Source: Saccoglossus kowalevskii (lineage: Eukaryota > Hemichordata > Enteropneusta > Harrimaniidae). Taken from it: a stretch of DNA of 55,027 bases. A program made the position numbers and the translations under genes. Below the pieces are notes generated by a model. It was given only the letters and a program-made list of their open reading frames with translations, made no database searches and was not told the DNA's origin. This document shows positions 49,501-55,027 of the stretch, one piece after another; the first letter of the stretch is position 1; every line of letters begins with the position of its first letter. The stretch spans positions 344,757-399,783 of the forward strand of contig NW_003122409.1 of assembly GCF_000003605.2 (NCBI RefSeq), given 5' to 3'.

Positions 49501-51966
49501 CATTACTGTCTCATTTACTGCTAGAGTTGAACAAAGAAACCGAACTTACGAGGCAGGGAAAGGAGTTTATAATCTATCGTAAATCTGGTGTTAACAGGGA
49601 ACATCTGTTGTTGCGGTAAAACTAAGACATCAGTAAATGTTGAGACCTATTTTGACTGATTCAGCCCCCAACCCTCCCATTGTGGAACAGAGTTCATTTG
49701 GGTGGAAGACATTACATTAAACAGCTTTTTTACTGCATCTGATAATGATGAAAATTTGTATGTGCACAAACCGAAATATTCAAATTTCCCTGCTTCGAAT
49801 ATTAAATTGATATACCAGTTCAACTGATGTGAGAAAACTATTTTCCCTTATCTGAATTTGAGAAAATAGCTTGCAATTTCACTAATGACTTGCGATAAAA
49901 TGCCATGACATATGGAGTCAAATTAAGAACACAGTAATGTATTTTTATAATTTTTTTTTTCACAAGATTACATTTGTGAGTAAAGTTCTTAATACTATTG
50001 GGATTTGAGATCATTATATCACAGTACAGTATCCTTGGGTAAGCTTAAATGAGATGATATTCCCTGTATCAATATCAAAGCATCATGGCCCATGTACGAC
50101 TGCTGAATCTCCATGGCTGGAGTCACTACCTACATTTTATATACATTCCAATATTTCTGTCCATCGGGCGAGCAAACACTGGTAAGTTTTGACCATGTTT
50201 TGCTTAAACTATAGTAATTATAATAGATTTATTTTGGTACAAGTTTCTGATACATTTTTCAGTAGAGGGGTGAAGTTACTTTTCTGAAAGGAACGTTTGG
50301 AGTGTCATTATTTGTCTTGCCACCATTTTGATCCTAGACCAAATTTTCAGTTTATTATGCAGATTTACTTTGCAAAAAGTGATAAAAGTTTACTTCAAAA
50401 AAGTTAAATCAGACTCTTCTTTTAGATTGTTTTTGTGAAGAATATGCAAAAATAATAAATTTAAAATGTAAAAGATTTATTGTAGTAAAAAAGGTTGATT
50501 TATAACAATTGAATACCCTAACACAAAATTTTGGTACTTATACTCTAAGAGCTATGTGATTGTTGGGTATGCCAGCCCCAGCCAAAAGAAGAAAGCAACA
50601 CCATCAGTACGTATACTGAAAATGAATCATATTAATCCATGTCATTTTGAAATCTTGGGCAGCAGATCAGAATTTGGAGTAAAATTCCTGAATAGCAGAA
50701 ATCTCCAAAGTTGCATGAGACACACACTCGTTGGGCAGGGGTTAAAAACTTGAAATAGACCTGGTGTGCCAACCTATAACTTATGTTAGCAAAAATGAGG
50801 AAGCAATGTTCACAAACTAGATACAAAAAAGTTGAATAAGTAAATCTATTCACAATGAAACCATTAAATATTATTCTGACAATTTTCAACCAACAAATAT
50901 ACAAACTCTCAATTTTGGCCATGTAATTGTAAAGACCCCTGCTAGCGTCTTTGTCCAGCAACTGGACTGGCGCCTTTTTTTGTTTTCTCAAAATCAATTG
51001 GGCAGAAACAAACAAAGTGACCCCCCAACAACAACAAGATTTGTGAATACTACTAAAACAGTCTGTCTCTCAAAATGATTAGATTTTGGCTTCCAGAACT
51101 GCGAACAAGTCACTAATCTGCTGATATCCACACCAATTCAATTTGAAAAAAATCCCAGTTCAATGCTCACTACTAAATATCCACATTTAGTGATACTAAA
51201 TTGGTAAATTTGTTTTACAAAATCTAGAGTAAGACCTCTAACGAGAGATATGACGTTCACACAAAACTTATCTACATGAGCTTCATAATCAATCATATAT
51301 CACGGCTTAATTATTTTACAAATTGAAATTTTCCTGATAACTATTCATCCAACTAGGAGTGCTTCACTTAGACCTGGCCATTTTTGTGCCAACTGAAAAT
51401 TCTTATGAATGCTACGAAGCGCTCTCTTCAACGCTATGGGAAATAATTATGAGGTCACATTCCATGTGGAAATTCAAATTCTGGTGACCAACCATTGTCA
51501 TAATAAAAAAAGTCAATCACCATGGTAACACAAGAGGCTGTTAGAATGTAGAAATCACACTGTAGACAGCAGATGATCATTTTTGTAAGAGCCAGACAAT
51601 TTCTTTGTATTCCTGTTTTTATGTCATTAAGGAACATTCTAAAATGTGCAAGACTGTCTTTTAAATCATGAAAAAAAAAAAGAGTTTCCAATTTGTTTTC
51701 AATTGCACCAAAACTTAAATGAAAATAAGATGGTACAAAAGTAAACTATTATTTGTTCTTTTAATTTTTTACGTCCAAGCGATCCTTGAGGCATAGCAAT
51801 CTGTCCCATGCACCTTCAATTTTAGCTGTTTTTACACTCTTCCAAAGTGGTATTAACTTATGGATGTGTTGGTCCACAAGTTTACTTTATTTTGGAGGAA
51901 ACACAGTCCTCCCCGCTGGTGGCAATAATAATCAGTATAGTTAACAATAACATATTATGTTTACCG
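46516..51966. other. No gene recognised
   Basis: AT-rich sequence. At 46860-46945 TCTCATCAAACC and ATGTCCAGTTGGTTC match a phrase near 40665-40710. A-rich GAAAAAGAAGAAAAAG lies near 48848. The 127-codon minus frame at 50632-51015 and the 71-codon plus frame at 49404-49619 have no known domain and are not called. Confidence 0.45.
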
Positions 51967-52866
51967 TGAAGTCGAATATCGTCGCTGGACGCCTCAGTGA
52001 ATTCGATGCAAAACTTCATTATTTCGCGGGCATGCACTTCTGATCGATCGAGAACAGAAACTGATTCGACAAATCAAGTTATTCCACGTAGAAACAAGCG
52101 AACCAGCGTCCAACAACATAGACACAAAGACACTCAATAATCAAGCCGAAAGCAGTTTCACGAAAACCAGTAGGCCTCCTCTTACAAACACTCATTAACT
52201 GAAACCCAGCAACTTCACATAAAAAGGTGACATCTTTCAACGAGCTCCCCTCTCTCTCTCACTTGCCTTCGATCTCTCACGCTCGCACTATCCCCTCTTA
52301 CACAAGTTTCTTCCCCAATCCAAAGCCCAAACACAAACGATACTATCCCTATCAAAATTCCACCCTGACAGTGATTACTTCGTAGTTTGTATCGAAAATT
52401 GATAAACATAGTGGCGATTATCAGCATTCCCAGCCTCAATAATACAATGTAGTATTCACAATCAACCATCAAAAAACTCATAGAAGCTTTTCAGCATGGA
52501 GAGTCAGTGTACACAGCGCATAGACACCCTTATTTTCGAGCCGCTCTTTCTCTCCCGAAATCACCGTAGATCATCACAAAATCGCACAGGCGGGTGCTAC
52601 TTATAAAGTTCCTTACCTTGGAGTGACTTCTATGACGAAACTCAGCCAATAATCCACAGTATTTGGGTATTTTCCAAGAGAATTGAGAGGAAGCGCACTG
52701 AGTTAAAGAGCGGTACTCAATGTCTGTGTGTCGTGTCAGGCAGCCGGCGTTAAGAGCCTGCCAATCACTCCCCGGTGGGCGGGGCATGTTTTATCCAAAA
52801 CGCCCATTTCACGCGCACTTTACGTCCAATACAGTCCCAAAATATCTTTGTGGTCTCACTTCCTGT
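51967..52866 (-). promoter_or_regulatory. Candidate CpG-bearing promoter and 5' untranslated first exon
   Basis: This is the most CpG-rich, least AT-rich non-repetitive stretch near the right side. Three CCAAT boxes lie on the plus strand at 52646-52650, 52761-52765 and 52826-52830. A GC box (GGGCGGGGC) is at 52777-52785 and an ETS-like CACTTCCTG at 52857-52865. Sites of these types cluster in TATA-less animal promoters. The stretch lies upstream of the PCGF coding exon in transcription order, so it is the best candidate for that gene's promoter. The orientation is not decided by the motifs, and a divergent gene to the right could share it. The transcription start is unknown; anywhere in about 52500-52720 would fit. 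Confidence 0.45.
52607..52620 (-). promoter_or_regulatory. Candidate 5' splice site of the untranslated first exon
   Basis: The minus strand reads CAAG|GTAAGGAAC, the closest match to the donor consensus in the CpG-bearing region. If used, exon 1 would end at 52617 and would be short, because the GC and CCAAT boxes lie only 30-170 bases upstream. The competing donor near 51966 (CACG|GTAAAC) would leave a longer exon of about 600 bases. Confidence 0.35.
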
Positions 52867-53827
52867 TACTAAACAGAAATCGAACCAGAATATGCTGGGA
52901 AATCCTTTTTAACGATTGCATCTTTGTACGATCTGTTCTGGGGGCTTGGCATTGCTGAGCAGTACGCCCCGGGGGCTTCATTGTTAGTCTGCTAGATTTT
53001 GACAGGGGTCTTAAAAATAAACCAACCAAAAATAAAAGCGAGAGTGATCATGTAATTTTGAAAGAAACTAGACGACAATGCTGTATTTGCCTTGGTGAAG
53101 AGTAGATGGCCTGGTCGCGTTTTTTTCTTTATGATATTTATAGATTGTGCGTATGAGTGTCTGGTTGTATGCATGGTTTGCCTGATTTGTACACGGGTTT
53201 TGTGCTGTCTATTCATACCATGTAGCCGGGTAATAGTCGACACACGTCTTTATCCAGTTAGCAAACAATACAGCGCGAACGTTGAACAGTAATTCATCGT
53301 AATGACTTCTACAGAGAACTTCGTGTATCTTAGCTCAACTAACAGAATACTAGATTGGTGTGGGAAAATGTACTTAGCTAGTATACGGAGGCGTTTTATT
53401 TTAAGTACATGGGGGTACGGTAGGAATGTGTACGCCTAGGAATTCGACACAAAGCCCGTTATCACAGTCTACATTGTCGCAAAGATTATTTAGCGCGAGT
53501 AAACAAACACTTCGGTGTATTGTTCTTTTTCACATGTATTCATCATTGAAAGCCGAGAACGGGAACAACTCTTAAATTATTCGAGCACGACCTGCTCAAA
53601 ATCGTAGCGTACCGGTCCTGGTAAGGTCTGCAAGTGCTTGGCATATTTTTCAAAACATTCCAGACGTGTTTAATCGCTGTCCCATTTAATACTTTAATAG
53701 TTTCACCATGCCAATCAAAATGTGCGCATCATTTATCAGTCACCTGCCACGGCAAGATTTTTTTAAATGATTTTTTTACGGGGGTCGCGAATGAATCCAT
53801 CAAACAAATGCAGAAACAATCAATTTT
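52867..53827. other. No gene recognised; flank beyond the candidate promoter
   Basis: CpGs are more frequent than in the intron, but no exon is recognised. If the promoter fires in both directions a rightward transcript would begin near here; I see no coding exon for it. Confidence 0.4.
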
Positions 53828-53886
53828 GTCGGTTTCGACCCCGGTGACCTAGAAGTCAAGGCGTTGACCGCAAGCCCCTCGCTACC
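53828..53886 (-). mobile_element. tRNA-derived SINE head-like fragment
   Basis: The minus strand reads TAGCGAGGGGC (53884-53874), like a Pol III A box, then GGTCGAAACC (53840-53831), like a B box, 53 bases end to end. GGTCAACGCCTTGACTTCTA in between resembles the anticodon-arm region of tRNA-derived SINEs. It does not fold as a clean tRNA by eye, so it is not called a tRNA gene. Confidence 0.4.
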
Positions 53887-55027
53887 TCTTTATAAGCTAG
53901 GAAAACGAATGAAACCACATGGCGAATAGAAGCGAATAAGGCGCGTGTCAGTTATAACAATGCCGGCAAATGTGTTCTGGCGTAAAGTACCATCATCGGA
54001 CGAGATAAAACCTTCCACTGAGAAAATCGTTTCGAAGCATTTTTATTATTATTGTATTGTCGTTAGTTGTGCATGAACAACATTTCAAAAAAAATATAAT
54101 TATACTAATACACATCCATGATCGCCAGATAATTGGAACAATTGTGCCTATTAAGTAGTCCTACAATTCAAGTCAATCAACGAGTCTCGTGCAAGACACA
54201 CTTATATAAGTATGTTCATATATATATAGTTAGCAATTTGAACCATTAGAAAGTACTTAAAGGTCACATCTCTCGTATGTTTTTTATGATATGTATAAAC
54301 AAACATGTTGGTGCCTATGCATCTTCCATTATTTATGTATGTCGGATTTCACTGCCGGGAAAACAACGTTATGTGCAGTTTGCAGCTATTGTACGCAATT
54401 TTAATGTAGTCCAAATATTTTTTTTAAATATTTCAAATTTGAAACATGGTGGAACTTATAAAATGCCTCATTAGGCGGCCCCGCATTAAGGGTGAAATAC
54501 TGGCAAAGTATGTTCGTAGCCCCAGGGAGTTTAGAACAACGCGCCATTAAAGATCCAACATTACAACTAATAATACCACAAGCTATAATGGTCGTTTTGT
54601 TTATCATTTCAAAAATCAAGTATGAAACTTTCAGTGCAAGTGGAAAGCGAACACACAACGTTGAGCCATTATCTGTCTTTTGCGTGAAGCAATAAACCAT
54701 CCACTAGTATTGTATTGTACTAATTGATACGTAGCAGAACCACGCCCTCTTCTTAACGCGAATTGTTTTGTAGTGACTGACTGCAAAACCATTGTTTCTA
54801 GGCCAACTTCGGTAACGAACGCAATATGGTAAACCACGGCTACCAACCAAGTACAAACAAAGACATCGATATATACATAATTATTTGATAATTAATTATC
54901 CACGTTTGTTTATTGTTATTAATTATATTAGACCGAACCTCAAATTTGACCTCCACACGAGAACAGTTCCGACAGCAACGACTTGTGATCCCTGAACAGA
55001 CGAAATAGACGGCATCAGTCCCAGCTG
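53887..55027. other. No gene recognised
   Basis: AT-rich with moderate CpG. A short TATATATATAG lies near 54219. Overlapping 65-99 codon frames on both strands at 54277-54846 show no known domain. Confidence 0.45.

Larger units (their letters stand above)
22527..52616 (-). other. Putative intron 1 of the PCGF3-like gene (about 30 kb)
   Basis: The left border is the secure 3' splice site before the first coding exon. The right border is an inference: the best minus-strand donor in the CpG-bearing region is AAG|GTAAGG with the intron starting at 52616. A different donor, for example G|GTAAAC near 51966, would shorten the intron by about 650 bases. Additional untranslated exons inside this stretch cannot be excluded from sequence alone. 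The interval holds several tandem arrays and transposon relics annotated separately. Confidence 0.4.

Noticed and set aside
49404-49619. 71-codon plus ORF beginning MATTVHLIYS
   Set aside because: It has a somewhat protein-like look, but no family is recognised and the upstream context gives no support. Not called without transcript evidence.
50632-51015. 127-codon minus-strand ORF
   Set aside because: No known domain; overlaps another chance frame on the other strand.
52728-52958. 76-codon plus ORF across the candidate promoter
   Set aside because: CpG-bearing DNA has fewer stops; no homology and it overlaps CCAAT, GC and ETS-like motifs.
53828-53886. Functional tRNA gene
   Set aside because: Box-like motifs are present, but I could not form the acceptor stem and a proper anticodon arm by eye; a SINE-type relic fits better.

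Overview
The window looks like nuclear DNA of an animal, most likely a marine invertebrate. It is AT-rich, has very few long open frames, and is full of minisatellites, short inverted-repeat transposon relics and microsatellites, with frequent TACATGTA-type words. No bacterial operons, ribosome binding sites or phage genes are visible. The species is not identifiable from what can be seen; a lophotrochozoan, amphioxus or another marine invertebrate are all possible (inference).

Only one protein-coding exon is securely recognised. It is on the minus strand at 22421-22526 and encodes 35 residues beginning [10 protein letters not shown], followed by the first half of a RING finger typical of Polycomb group RING finger proteins. 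It resembles PCGF3 / Drosophila L(3)73Ah most closely. It lies between a consensus 3' splice site and a GTGAGT donor. The rest of the RING and the C-terminal RAWUL domain are not recognised in 1-22420, so they are probably beyond the left edge. A CpG-bearing region at about 51967-52866, with three CCAAT boxes, a GC box and an ETS-like site, is the best candidate for the promoter and non-coding first exon. If so, the window is essentially one long intron 1 (about 30 kb), the first coding exon, and at least 22 kb of intron 2.

Layout from left to right: 1-7.2 kb, CTGTAAAA-ended miniature elements and an (ATTCT)n tract; 7.75-10.35 kb, a 33-35 bp minisatellite split by an inserted 262 bp sequence; 12.5-15.7 kb, an unidentified ORF, short repeats and TGACCT half-sites; 17.8-20.6 kb, a 24 bp minisatellite, a 62-65 bp triplication and a 136 bp higher-order repeat; 22.4 kb, the PCGF exon; 24.3-27.8 kb, a 61 bp array, a 290 bp duplication and a 25 bp array; 27.8-51.9 kb, largely featureless intron with piggyBac-like, hAT-like and CTGTAAAA-ended relics and an (AT)n tract; 52-52.9 kb, candidate promoter; 53-55 kb, flank with a tRNA-derived SINE-like fragment.

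I found no convincing evidence for an undescribed multi-gene system. The most notable signals are several unrelated-looking miniature elements that share one terminus, a verified 136 bp higher-order repeat, and a perfect 20 bp match between a minisatellite monomer and the junction of a nearby duplication.
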